From Acidobacteriota bacterium (GTDB lineage Bacteria > Acidobacteriota > Terriglobia > UBA7540): a stretch of DNA of 64,000 nucleotides. Positions within the stretch are counted from its first letter, which is position 1. Every line of letters starts with the position of its first letter. This document shows positions 43,206 through 51,102 of this stretch, piece after piece. Below the pieces are notes generated by a model that saw only the letters and a list, made by a program, of their open reading frames with translations, did not search any database and had not been told where the DNA came from. The stretch spans positions 248,001 to 312,000 of the forward strand of contig SCRD01000001.1 in assembly GCA_004298155.1 (NCBI GenBank), written 5' to 3'. Both the position numbers and the translations under genes were made by a program.

Positions 43206-43956
43206 AATGAAATCATTGACGGTCGAAGGCGCCAGCGTAGGTACGAGGGCGGACGAGCAGGCCACAGCCTCCACTGTGCGGAGCATGTTTGCCGCCGTGG
43301 CGCCGCGCTATGACCTGCTCAATCACCTGCTCTCCGTTGGTTTTGACATCCGGTGGCGGCGAGCAACTGTGAGGGCGCTCAAGCCCGTCCTGGCAAAATC
43401 CTCTTCCGTAGTAGCTGATCTTTGCTGTGGCACTGGAGACTTGGCACTGGCTTTAAGGCAGGGATCGTCAGGGACGGTAATAGGGACTGATTTCTGCCAT
43501 CCCATGCTGCGAAGGGCCAGGGAGAAGTCGGCACGCCGGGCAAAAGACACAACTTTTGTGGAAGCCGACACGCTTCGGCTCCCTTTCCGCGATGCCTCGC
43601 TTGACGCGCTGACCATCGCCTTTGGTTTTCGCAATCTGGCAAATTACAGGCGGGGTGTTCAGGAGATACGGCGGGTGCTGCATCAGGGCGGAATGGTGGC
43701 CATCCTGGAGTTTTCGCACGTTATCTGGCCGGTGTTTGGACCGCTGTTTCGGGTATACTTTCGCCGTATTCTTCCACGGCTTGGACAGTGGATATCGGGA
43801 GTTGAAGGGCCGTACCAGTACCTTCCCGATTCGGTGTTGCGTTTTCCGGACCAGGAAGCTCTTGCAGATCTGCTTCGTCAGGAGGGGTTCAGGAGCGTGC
43901 GTTATCGAAACTTTACAGGTGGTGTCGCAGCCCTGCATCTGGGCGAAAAGGCGTAG
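43198..43956 (+). CDS. ubiE: Demethylmenaquinone/ubiquinone methyltransferase
   Basis: 252 residues, class I SAM methyltransferase of the UbiE/MenG family, which methylates the quinone ring in the last step of menaquinone synthesis. Hallmarks: FAAVAPRYDLLNHLLSVG, VVADLCCGTGDLALALRQ, the diagnostic IAFGFRNLANYRRG, and the closing PDSVLRFPDQEAL and NFTGGVAALHLGEK. Acidobacteria normally use menaquinone, so MenG is the more likely role. The ATG at 43198 lies inside the aroB end, indicating coupling; an alternative ATG at 43207 is possible. Confidence 0.94.
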   Translation: MIKMKSLTVEGASVGTRADEQATASTVRSMFAAVAPRYDLLNHLLSVGFDIRWRRATVRALKPVLAKSSSVVADLCCGTGDLALALRQGSSGTVIGTDFCHPMLRRAREKSARRAKDTTFVEADTLRLPFRDASLDALTIAFGFRNLANYRRGVQEIRRVLHQGGMVAILEFSHVIWPVFGPLFRVYFRRILPRLGQWISGVEGPYQYLPDSVLRFPDQEALADLLRQEGFRSVRYRNFTGGVAALHLGEKA

Positions 43957-43969
43957 ACCTTCTTCTGCC

Positions 43970-44605
43970 CTACTGTCCTGGAGAATCCTTCATTTGTACC
44001 CAATCTTCGGGGGCACCGCTGTTTTTGAATTCCTCCTTGAGCTTCTCCATGTCCTGCCTGGTTTTCTCCATCGCGGCGCGCCTGACTTCAAGCTCGATGG
44101 CCGAAGCATCAATCTGTCCATTCAGTTTTCTTGAGCGGGTGGGATCCAGTTCCCGCGCCTGCTGGATCTGGAGAAGCCGAAGCTCGTCCTCCACTAGAGT
44201 CTGTTCGTCTTTGGCGTGGGCAAGCGCACCGCGGGCTGTCCTGAATCTTGCCTGCCAGTACTCTTTGAGCTCCTCGCGCTCTTCTCCTTTTGCTTTCCTG
44301 GCCTGTGCGGGGGCTGGCAGGCTCGCCGGCTCGCCTCCTGGTGCGCCAGCCTGTTGCGAAGGCGCAGTTAGCTTAGCTTCGCCCTCATGGGAGGATTCCA
44401 CGATAGGGATTGGAGGCATTCGAGCGATGTCATCGTTGGTGAACACACGCACCGGAACTTCTCCCTTCTTTTCAAGGGCCTCGCGCTCCTTGCGGACCTG
44501 TCGTGCAACTTCGCCAAGAGACTGGGCAGAACTGGTGACAAGATGCGGAAGGAGCAAGGCTCCCAGGAGGACCACACAAAGCTTTGCGTTAACTTTAGAG
44601 GCCAC
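43970..44605 (-). CDS. Exported coiled-coil protein, paralog 1
   Basis: 211 residues starting at GTG with a signal peptide (CVVLLGALLLPHLVTSSAQ). The mature N-terminus SLGEVARQVRKEREALEK, then VPVRVFTNDDIARMP, is shared in pattern with the neighbouring protein at 44661. A Pro/Ala linker (residues 75-105) leads to a long charged coiled coil (EELKEYWQARFRTARGALAH, DELRLLQIQQARELD) ending in SGAPEDWVQ. No family name is recalled. It is 55 bases downstream of its paralog, in one operon, and convergent with ubiE (13-base gap). Confidence 0.7.
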   Translation of the reverse strand: MASKVNAKLCVVLLGALLLPHLVTSSAQSLGEVARQVRKEREALEKKGEVPVRVFTNDDIARMPPIPIVESSHEGEAKLTAPSQQAGAPGGEPASLPAPAQARKAKGEEREELKEYWQARFRTARGALAHAKDEQTLVEDELRLLQIQQARELDPTRSRKLNGQIDASAIELEVRRAAMEKTRQDMEKLKEEFKNSGAPEDWVQMKDSPGQ

Positions 44606-44660
44606 GTATCAAATTACGCCGGGAGGCCGACCATGCTGATGCGCCCATGTGAGAGTTTCA

Positions 44661-45242
44661 CTATCGGATCCAGCCGGCATCGCCGCCCGAACGGCGAAGC
44701 TCCTGCTGCAAATCGTCCAGGGCCTTATGATCGTCAGCGATAGCCTTCTCCGTGTCCGCGATTTTGTCGCGAAGCTTGCCAACTTCAGTCTGGAAGGCCG
44801 GCGTGCTCTCCTGTTCCAGGGTCTTTTGGGGGTCAGGATAATACTGCACTCTTGCCAGCCCCAATTGTTGCTTAAGGACTTCGAGCTGGCGCCGGTGAAG
44901 CTCCATTTGTGAGCGGATCTTTTCAACCTTGGAACGAAAGTACTTCTCATCTCGTTCTTCATCTGCCGTTGGAACATTTTTCCCCGTGGCTTGCGCATTT
45001 TCCTTCATACGCTCTTCGGGCTCGACAGTTGCTATTCCAAGCGACTCGACGTGGGGCAGATTGTCATTGGTGTATAGGATTACAGGCTTCTGCTTTTCTT
45101 TTGCACGTTCAGCCTTCAACTGCCGCGCGATTTCACCGAGTGACGGGACTGTTGCAGACTCCTGCGCGCGGGCGGGGGCGCCTGACATGAGCATCAAGCC
45201 AATAAGGAATGCACAAGCCGTATGTTCGCCGCTATTTCGCAA
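44661..45242 (-). CDS. Exported coiled-coil protein, paralog 2
   Basis: 193 residues from a TTG at 45242, start uncertain, with a signal peptide (CAFLIGLMLMSGAPARAQ). The mature start SLGEIARQLKAERAKEKQK and VILYTNDNLPHVESLG parallels the paralog at 43970. The rest is a coiled coil (SQMELHRRQLEVLKQQLGLA, KIADTEKAIADDHKALDDLQQ) ending SGGDAGWIR, like SGAPEDWVQ in the other copy. Conservation only at the two ends suggests two binding surfaces joined by a variable rod. A hairpin lies 20-50 bases upstream. The function is unknown. Confidence 0.7.
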   Translation of the reverse strand: MRNSGEHTACAFLIGLMLMSGAPARAQESATVPSLGEIARQLKAERAKEKQKPVILYTNDNLPHVESLGIATVEPEERMKENAQATGKNVPTADEERDEKYFRSKVEKIRSQMELHRRQLEVLKQQLGLARVQYYPDPQKTLEQESTPAFQTEVGKLRDKIADTEKAIADDHKALDDLQQELRRSGGDAGWIR

Positions 45243-45260
45243 AGACCATGCACCGCCCAG

Positions 45261-45294
45261 CGTCGGCGGCTCCTCACGGGTTGAGCCGCCAACG
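45261..45294. repeat. GGCGGCTC/GAGCCGCC hairpin upstream of coiled-coil gene
   Basis: A stem of CGT-C-GGCGGCTC against GAGCCGCC-A-ACG (11 pairs and one mismatch) with a ten-base loop. No T run follows on either strand, so it is more likely a leader or regulatory structure than a terminator. Confidence 0.5.
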
Positions 45295-45475
45295 TGTGTC
45301 CCTCATTCTAGTAGTCGGCAAGAAGCCGTCCCAACGCCATTAATATAATCTAATGAGCGAGGGGGCAAAGTCACTTGTTGGATTGATTGACGCGGAGGGG
45401 TAGTGTTTTGAAGCATGCCGCTGGGGCGGTATTTGCTGGAAAAAGTGGCCGGTGTCATTTTTTGATATTCTGGAA

Positions 45476-45490
45476 TGCACAGGTTGTGCA
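45476..45490. promoter_or_regulatory. TGCACA-GGT-TGTGCA palindrome, candidate operator
   Basis: A perfect six-base inverted repeat with a three-base spacer lies 52 bases upstream of the metallo-hydrolase ATG. The symmetry fits a dimeric repressor site. Confidence 0.45.
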
Positions 45491-45541
45491 AATACGCATA
45501 GCAGGCAAGGACAGCCACTGTCTTGCACAGGAGGGTTTGCG

Positions 45542-46183
45542 ATGAAGCTTCTGAATCTTGAATTCACGCGGATCGCGCATGACACCTTCAGGATTGCAGG
45601 TTCGAAGGTGATCTATACCGACCCATTCAAAGTGTCCAAAGAGGACAAGGCCGACATTATTCTACTGAGTCACGAACACTTTGACCATCTGAGCGTCGAG
45701 GACCTCAACAGAGTCTGCACGCCCGAAACCACAATTGTAGCAAGCTCATCATGCAAGGCGGGCCTGCAGAAGGTGAAGGTAAAAGAAAAGCATTTCATCG
45801 AGCCGGGTATGAAACTGAACGTTAACCATATAGCGATTGAGGCCGTTCCAGCCTACAACGTCAACAAGTTTCGGGAACCTGGCAAGCTCTTCCACCCTAA
45901 AGACCTCAAGGGAGTTGGTTTTGTATTCAAAATGGACGAAACTCGCGTCTATCACGCAGGGGACACGGACTTCATTCCGGAAATGAAATCCATACAGTGT
46001 GATATTGCCTTGTTGCCGGTATCGGGAACGTACGTGATGACGGTGGAAGAAGCGGCAAAGGCTGCGCAAACAATCAATCCCAGGATCGCGGTTCCCATGC
46101 ACTATGCCGCCATAGTTGGGAGCGACGACGATGCAAAGAAGTTCAAGCAGATCGTGACGAACTGCGAAGTTCAGATTATCTGA
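45542..46183 (+). CDS. Metallo-beta-lactamase-fold hydrolase, UlaG-like
   Basis: The ATG at 45542 has GGAGG nearby and gives 213 residues. The zinc motif SHEHFDHL places His44, His46, Asp48 and His49, with HAGDTDF near 140 and VPMHYA near 190 as further ligands. The compact size and FTRIAHDTFRIAG opening resemble the UlaG/YtkL group of cytosolic metal-dependent hydrolases. Substrate is unknown; family members cleave lactones, cyclic or phosphodiester bonds. Genes on both sides are unrelated, so there is no operon evidence. A palindrome upstream may be its operator. Confidence 0.85.
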   Translation: MKLLNLEFTRIAHDTFRIAGSKVIYTDPFKVSKEDKADIILLSHEHFDHLSVEDLNRVCTPETTIVASSSCKAGLQKVKVKEKHFIEPGMKLNVNHIAIEAVPAYNVNKFREPGKLFHPKDLKGVGFVFKMDETRVYHAGDTDFIPEMKSIQCDIALLPVSGTYVMTVEEAAKAAQTINPRIAVPMHYAAIVGSDDDAKKFKQIVTNCEVQII

Positions 46184-46262
46184 AGTCGGGTTGGTTTTCC
46201 CTTTGAGGTGCGGGCCTGCCTGAATGCGCCCATTACGAAGGCCCGCTCCCTGCCTTCGTAAA

Positions 46263-48059
46263 TCACTTCCATGCGATGCGGGGGAAGTTTTTCGGGACGA
46301 TGCCCGCGCCTTCCTTGACGGTAATGATCTGGTTCATTGGAACCGTGGACAGATTGTCAACTGCTCCGCTGGGCCAGGTAATCTGGAGCAATTCGATACT
46401 CTTGCGCTTGCCAAGCCCAAAATGGATGCGTGGGTCATTCGCTGACATGTAGCTCATGCCGCCCTTGGCCTGGTTGACCTGCGTGAAGCCCTCCGAGGTC
46501 AGTTTCAGGACGCTTCCCAGGCCGTCACGGTTTGACTTGGTGCCCACCAGGTTGACGGTCAGCCAGTTGTTGGCGTTGCCGCCGTCGTTCCGAAGCAACT
46601 CGGGATAATCGTCCCGTGAATTAATGGCAAAGTCGATGTCCCCATCATTGTCAAAGTCAGCGGCGGCAAGTCCGCGCCCTGCAACCGGGCGCATGAACGC
46701 AGGGCCGAGCTCTTTGGACACATTGGCAAACTTCCCTTTGCCGAGATTGCGAAACATCAGCTTGGCCTCTTTGTAGGTGACTTCGGTGTGGTAGAGGTTG
46801 ATGTTATCCAGCATAGCTCCATTCACCTGCATGATGTCAGTCCAGCCGTCATTATCATAATCCGCGAAGATCGCGGCTACTCCACTCAGGAAGATGGCGC
46901 TGTTGCCGATGCCGCACTGGTACGTGACGTCATCAAATGTTTCATCGCGGTTGTTGTGGTAGAGGCGGTCGAGTTCAAAGTCGAGGTGGGTCACATAAAT
47001 GTCGGGCCACCCGTCGCCGTCCACATCAGCAGCATCGATTCCCATGCCGGCTTCATACTTGCCGTCAGCGCTCGCGGCCACTCCGGAAATAAACGAGATA
47101 TCTTTAAACGTTCCATCTTTCTGGTTGATAAAGAGAAAATTTGGCCAGGTGTCATTGGCAACCGCGATGTCTGGCCATCCGTCATTGTTAAAATCCGCGG
47201 TCACAACTCCCATGCCTTTTGCTTCGGGGACCCCGATGCCCGATTGCTTGCTGACATCGGCAAAGGTGCCATCGTGATTGTTGTGGTAAAGCTTGAGGCG
47301 TTGGCCGCGGTAATTGTCAGGGTGGCAATAGGCCCGATAACCGGCCCTGTGCTCGCCGCACCAAATGTTGTTCTCAGGGGACCACTCGATATAATTGCAG
47401 ACCACCAGATCGAGCCAGCCATCCTTGTCATAATCAATCCAGGCCGCGCTGGTAGACCACATGCCCTTGTCGGCCACGCCGGCCTTTTCCGTGACGTCGG
47501 TGAATGTACCGTTGCCGTTGTTGTGGTAAAGAATCGCGCTTCCGTAGCCGGTGACATAAAGGTCAGGGTAACCGTCGTTATCGTAATCTCCCACGCAGAC
47601 GCCCTGGCCGTAATGGCCTTCGCCAGCTACGCCAGCCTTTTCCGTGACGTCGGTGAACGTGCCATCGCCGTTGTTGTGATAGAGAGCGGAGCGTAGAGGG
47701 TGTGGCGGCTTGTAGGCCCTGGTGACGGATGTCTGGACGAAGTAAAGGTCCAGAAGGCCGTCCTGGTCATAATCTATCCAGCCCACGCCCGTCCCCATGG
47801 TCTCCAGGTAGTACTTTTCTTTGCTTCCTGTGCCGTCCTGCTTGAACGTGATGCCCGCCGCTTCGCGGACATCAGTAAATATGACTGGAACTCTGAAGGC
47901 TGCGGATTGGGCTGGCGCTGCGCAACCATAACTTCCCGGCCGAAGCCCGAGCCATGCTCCCACGCCTGCTGTCCCCAATTCCTTCAATAATTCGCGGCGC
48001 GATAAGTTCCTTCTCAAAAGGCCTCTCTCTGTAGCGCGGAGATAAAGCTGAGAAAACAC
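46263..48059 (-). CDS. CRTAC1-type FG-GAP protein with ASPIC/UnbV domain, Tat-exported
   Basis: 598 residues. A textbook twin-arginine motif (SRRELLKELG, residues 19-28) is followed by a hydrophobic stretch, so export is by Tat. The body is a beta-propeller of FG-GAP units with calcium loops such as DYDQDGLLDLYFV, DYDNDGYPDLYV, DYDKDGWLDLVV, DFNNDGWPDIAV and DYDNDGWTDIM. The C-terminal ASPIC/UnbV domain has HFGLGKRKSIELLQITWPSG near residue 540. It is a paralog of the protein at 25638 and probably binds extracellular ligands. It is monocistronic; the upstream region holds a hairpin. Confidence 0.9.
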   Translation of the reverse strand: MFSQLYLRATERGLLRRNLSRRELLKELGTAGVGAWLGLRPGSYGCAAPAQSAAFRVPVIFTDVREAAGITFKQDGTGSKEKYYLETMGTGVGWIDYDQDGLLDLYFVQTSVTRAYKPPHPLRSALYHNNGDGTFTDVTEKAGVAGEGHYGQGVCVGDYDNDGYPDLYVTGYGSAILYHNNGNGTFTDVTEKAGVADKGMWSTSAAWIDYDKDGWLDLVVCNYIEWSPENNIWCGEHRAGYRAYCHPDNYRGQRLKLYHNNHDGTFADVSKQSGIGVPEAKGMGVVTADFNNDGWPDIAVANDTWPNFLFINQKDGTFKDISFISGVAASADGKYEAGMGIDAADVDGDGWPDIYVTHLDFELDRLYHNNRDETFDDVTYQCGIGNSAIFLSGVAAIFADYDNDGWTDIMQVNGAMLDNINLYHTEVTYKEAKLMFRNLGKGKFANVSKELGPAFMRPVAGRGLAAADFDNDGDIDFAINSRDDYPELLRNDGGNANNWLTVNLVGTKSNRDGLGSVLKLTSEGFTQVNQAKGGMSYMSANDPRIHFGLGKRKSIELLQITWPSGAVDNLSTVPMNQIITVKEGAGIVPKNFPRIAWK

Positions 48060-48086
48060 TCCAATCCGATTCCCGCTCTTCTTTAC

Positions 48087-48113
48087 GCGACACTAAATAT
48101 TACGTGGTGTCGC
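48087..48113. repeat. GCGACAC/GTGTCGC inverted repeat
   Basis: Seven perfect pairs flank a 13-base AT-rich core (TAAATATTA within it). On the plus strand TATTTTTCTC follows, but no plus-strand gene ends here, so an operator for the adjacent minus-strand gene is as likely as a terminator. Confidence 0.45.
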
Positions 48114-48328
48114 TATTTTTCTCAATCATTGGCTGCGGGCATTAGGGGAAGTTTGCATCAGTGGGGGACCCAACGCCAAACCTTGCAAGAAGAGGTCAGC
48201 GGATGTATATTCCCGTCGGCGGGAAGCAGTTGAGTTACACCGGCACATTGTGACGGCTACTGACGGGTGAGTCGCCTGAGGTCCGGCCGGCACGGTGAGA
48301 GGCGGTTAAAGAATGTCGGCGGTTCAGC

Positions 48329-48389
48329 GAAGACTGACTGTCCGCGGCGAACGCCTATTGTGATCCGGACATGAACGACATCAGTCTTC
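48329..48389 (+). ncRNA. Nested hairpin, candidate leader RNA of the VOC gene
   Basis: GAAGACTGA pairs with TCAGTCTTC (nine perfect pairs). Inside it TGTCCG pairs with CGGACA, and inside that GGC-GAAC-GCC forms a small tip. The concentric, 61-base structure ends 55 bases before the VOC start. It matches no known riboswitch I recall. Confidence 0.4.
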
Positions 48390-48444
48390 CGAAACTATGT
48401 GCCGCGTCTGGTAATGGGAAAACGAACATCTTCGGGATGTGTTG

Positions 48445-49380
48445 ATGAAAATTAAACTCTTATGCCTGCTGATATGCTTTATGGCAGTTTCGTCACCTGT
48501 TGCGAGCGCTGCGGTGGAGCGACCGAAAATTCTGGGTATCGCCCACGTAGCCTTTTATGTAAGTAACCTGCCCAGGACGCTGGCCTATTATGAGGACTTT
48601 CTCGGTTTTGCTGAACCTTATGAGCTGAAGAACGATGACGGGAGAGCCCACGTCTCCTTCATAAAGATCAACGACCACCAGTACGTGCAACTTCTTACTG
48701 GGCAGCCCAGGGGCGACGGGATGCTTGATCACATCGCTTTCTATACCGACAACGTTGAACAGCTTCGACACTACCTCATCTCGAGCGGAGTCCAGGTGTC
48801 GACCAAGGTCAGCATAGGAAGAACCGGGGATAAGATTTTTGCGGTCAAGGACCCAGATGGCCATACGGTGAAGTTTGTGGAATATCAGCCTAACGGTTGG
48901 GCCATGAAAGGGAAGGGCATAGATATGCCAGCCGCCCGCATCTCCGACCATATCATGCACATTGGATTCACGGTGGGGGCGCTTGCCAGATCCAAAGAGT
49001 TTTATGGAGACATCCTTGGTTTCAAGGAGTTTTGGCGGGGGAGCTCGGATGGAGTCGCCCTGAGTTGGGTGGATCTGCGTGTGCCCGATGGGAAGGATTA
49101 TGTTGAATTGATGCTCTACAAAGAGCTGCCTCCACAGGACCAACGGGGTGGGGCAAACCACATCTCGCTGATGACCCCAAATATTAGCAAGGCGGTTGCT
49201 ATGCTCCGGTCACGCGCCGCTGCCGTGAAATACACGCGCAACGTTGAAATCCACGTGGGTCATAACCGTCAGCGCCAGTCAAACTTTTTTGACCCTGACG
49301 GTACTCGTACAGAGTTGATGGAGCCTTTCACGATTGACGGCAAGCCGACGCCGCCCTCAACTGCCCCGCCGCCTAAATAA
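48445..49380 (+). CDS. Exported two-domain VOC (glyoxalase-fold) protein
   Basis: 311 residues from the ATG at 48445 (GTG two codons earlier is an alternative). A signal peptide (IKLLCLLICFMAVSSPVASA) precedes two vicinal-oxygen-chelate domains: residues about 30-150 (ILGIAHVAFYVSNLPRTLAY, ending DPDGHTVKFVEY) and about 165-300 (DHIMHIGFTVGALARSKEFY, ending DPDGTRTELMEP). Each domain shows the paired His/Glu metal-ligand spacing. The superfamily covers glyoxalases, dioxygenases and resistance proteins; export makes a cytosolic glyoxalase role unlikely. Substrate is unknown. It ends in a Pro-rich tail. Confidence 0.82.
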   Translation: MKIKLLCLLICFMAVSSPVASAAVERPKILGIAHVAFYVSNLPRTLAYYEDFLGFAEPYELKNDDGRAHVSFIKINDHQYVQLLTGQPRGDGMLDHIAFYTDNVEQLRHYLISSGVQVSTKVSIGRTGDKIFAVKDPDGHTVKFVEYQPNGWAMKGKGIDMPAARISDHIMHIGFTVGALARSKEFYGDILGFKEFWRGSSDGVALSWVDLRVPDGKDYVELMLYKELPPQDQRGGANHISLMTPNISKAVAMLRSRAAAVKYTRNVEIHVGHNRQRQSNFFDPDGTRTELMEPFTIDGKPTPPSTAPPPK

Positions 49381-49573
49381 GGGTAGTGCATTGGCTTTCA
49401 TTATTCCCCCTCTTATGGATCCTGCCTGGAGCATGGAACATAACCTGCTTCTCCGCGGGCGGATAAGCATTCAAGCCCCCAGCCAGAGCGGGACCATCTG
49501 CTTAAGTGCCCGATAACCTGGGCTCTGTGAAAAAAATCGAGTAAGATTAAATAGTCAGTCCGTTAGAAATTCG

Positions 49574-50212
49574 ATGGTCATAACCGAGATTTTCAAATCA
49601 ATTCAGGGCGAATCCTCCTTTGCCGGCCTTCCTTGCATTTTTGTTCGCCTGACCGGGTGCAATCTCCGCTGCCACTGGTGTGATACGGCCTACGCGTTCT
49701 ATGGGGGAGAGAAAATGACTCCGGAACAGGTCCTGGGCCACATACGGAGGTTGGGCGGAAAGATGGTGGAACTGACCGGAGGAGAGCCTCTGCTTCAGAA
49801 GGAGACCGTCGGACTTGCCGACAGCTTGCTGGCTGAAGGCTATAAAGTCCTGATTGAAACCAGCGGCGAACGCTTTGTAGGTGATCTCGCCCGGCCGGTC
49901 GTGAAGATAGTGGATGTGAAATGTCCGGGGAGCGGAGAAAGTGGTAAGTTCAATCTGGCTAACCTCCACGTACTTGAGCGAAAAGACCAGATTAAGTTCG
50001 TGGTGCTTGATGAGAGGGACTATCTTTTTGCCTGTGACTTTATCGACACCCATCGCGTGGCCGGGCTTGTGGACGAGATCATTTTCTCGCCGGTGTTTGG
50101 GCAATTAGCCCCTCTCCAACTTGCACAGTGGATATTGCGCGACAACCTCAATGTGCGGGTGGGCCTGCAGATTCACAAATTTATCTGGGACCCCGACACA
50201 CGAGGCGTGTGA
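49574..50212 (+). CDS. queE: 7-carboxy-7-deazaguanine synthase
   Basis: A 212-residue radical SAM enzyme that contracts carboxytetrahydropterin to 7-carboxy-7-deazaguanine, for queuosine. The radical SAM cysteines are Cys29, Cys33 and Cys36 (GCNLRCHWCDTAY), the CxxxCxxC cluster site. LTGGEPLLQ near residue 76 is the SAM-binding GGE motif, and TEIFKSIQGES at the N-terminus is the QueE hallmark. QueC is encoded next, 67 bases downstream, with its product acting on the QueE product. QueD and GTP cyclohydrolase genes are not visible here. Confidence 0.95.
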   Translation: MVITEIFKSIQGESSFAGLPCIFVRLTGCNLRCHWCDTAYAFYGGEKMTPEQVLGHIRRLGGKMVELTGGEPLLQKETVGLADSLLAEGYKVLIETSGERFVGDLARPVVKIVDVKCPGSGESGKFNLANLHVLERKDQIKFVVLDERDYLFACDFIDTHRVAGLVDEIIFSPVFGQLAPLQLAQWILRDNLNVRVGLQIHKFIWDPDTRGV

Positions 50213-50279
50213 GGCGGAAATTTCGCAGGAGTTGCAGCCTGATAAGTCGTAAAGTTAATTGGGAGAAAGAAAACATTTG

Positions 50280-51008
50280 GTGAATGGCAATCAAACCTCC
50301 GGCCAACCGCCTCTGGCTGTGGTCCTGGCTAGCGGAGGCATGGACAGCTGCGTGACCACAGCAATCGCAAGCCTCGACAACCGGTTGGCCCTCCTGCATG
50401 TTACCTACGGCCAGCGGACCGAAGGCAGGGAGCTACAGGCTTTCAACGCTCTCGCCGATTTCTATCAGGCTGAGCAGCGCCTCGTGTGCCGGCTGGAGCA
50501 CCTTCGAAAGATTGGGGGGTCAAGCCTTACCGACCCGAACATCCCGGTTGAGTCTGCAAACCTGGAACGCAAGGAAATCCCTTCGAGTTACGTGCCTTTC
50601 CGTAACGCGCATTTCCTTTCCGTGGCTGTTTCGTGGGGTGAGGTCATTGGGGCAGGCAAGATTTTTATCGGCGCAGTGGCGGAAGACAGTTCTGGATATC
50701 CGGATTGCCGGCCTGAGTATTACGAGGCCTTCAACCGCGTCATTGAAGTTGGCACAAAGCCGGAAACCAGCATCAAAATTGTGACGCCGGTTATCCACAT
50801 GCGCAAGAGCGAGATTGTGCGCAAGGGAGTTGAGCTAACGGCCCCTCTGCACCTTACCTGGTCCTGCTATCAGAGGGAGGATGTTGCCTGCGGGGTCTGT
50901 GACAGCTGTGCCTTGCGCTTAAGGGCCTTCCAGGAATCAGGACTGGAAGACCCCATTGTCTATGCAGCCCGTCCGCGATACACTCCGCAAACGTCCAGTG
51001 CGAGTTGA
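50280..51008 (+). CDS. queC: 7-cyano-7-deazaguanine synthase
   Basis: 242 residues from GTG at 50280 (a TTG at 50259 is possible). QueC uses two ATP and ammonia to turn 7-carboxy-7-deazaguanine into preQ0. The PP-loop ATP site is [12 protein letters not shown] near residue 15. The C-terminal zinc site is [15 protein letters not shown] (four cysteines). [19 protein letters not shown] near 105 is also typical. It follows queE, so the two are likely co-transcribed. Start choice is uncertain because GGGAG lies about 15 bases from the GTG. Confidence 0.93.
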   Translation: MNGNQTSGQPPLAVVLASGGMDSCVTTAIASLDNRLALLHVTYGQRTEGRELQAFNALADFYQAEQRLVCRLEHLRKIGGSSLTDPNIPVESANLERKEIPSSYVPFRNAHFLSVAVSWGEVIGAGKIFIGAVAEDSSGYPDCRPEYYEAFNRVIEVGTKPETSIKIVTPVIHMRKSEIVRKGVELTAPLHLTWSCYQREDVACGVCDSCALRLRAFQESGLEDPIVYAARPRYTPQTSSAS

Positions 51009-51102
51009 GGCTTGCCTGCGTTCCCGCGGAAAGGATTGGGTTGAGCGCAGAAGGGGATAAAGCTAAAATAAGATTTGGCCAGCATCAGTTGAGGAGGTTC
51101 AA

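Larger units (their letters stand above)
48060..48444. other. 385-base divergent region with two structured segments
   Basis: No gene. A GCGACAC/GTGTCGC hairpin (48087-48113) lies just upstream of the CRTAC1 gene, and a nested hairpin (48329-48389) lies just upstream of the VOC gene; both are described separately. Confidence 0.6.

Noticed and set aside
46788-47696. Long plus-strand frame antisense to the CRTAC1 gene
   Set aside because: It is a shadow of the calcium-loop repeats (GAT/GAC-rich codons give VVI-type antisense peptides), with no domain or start signal.
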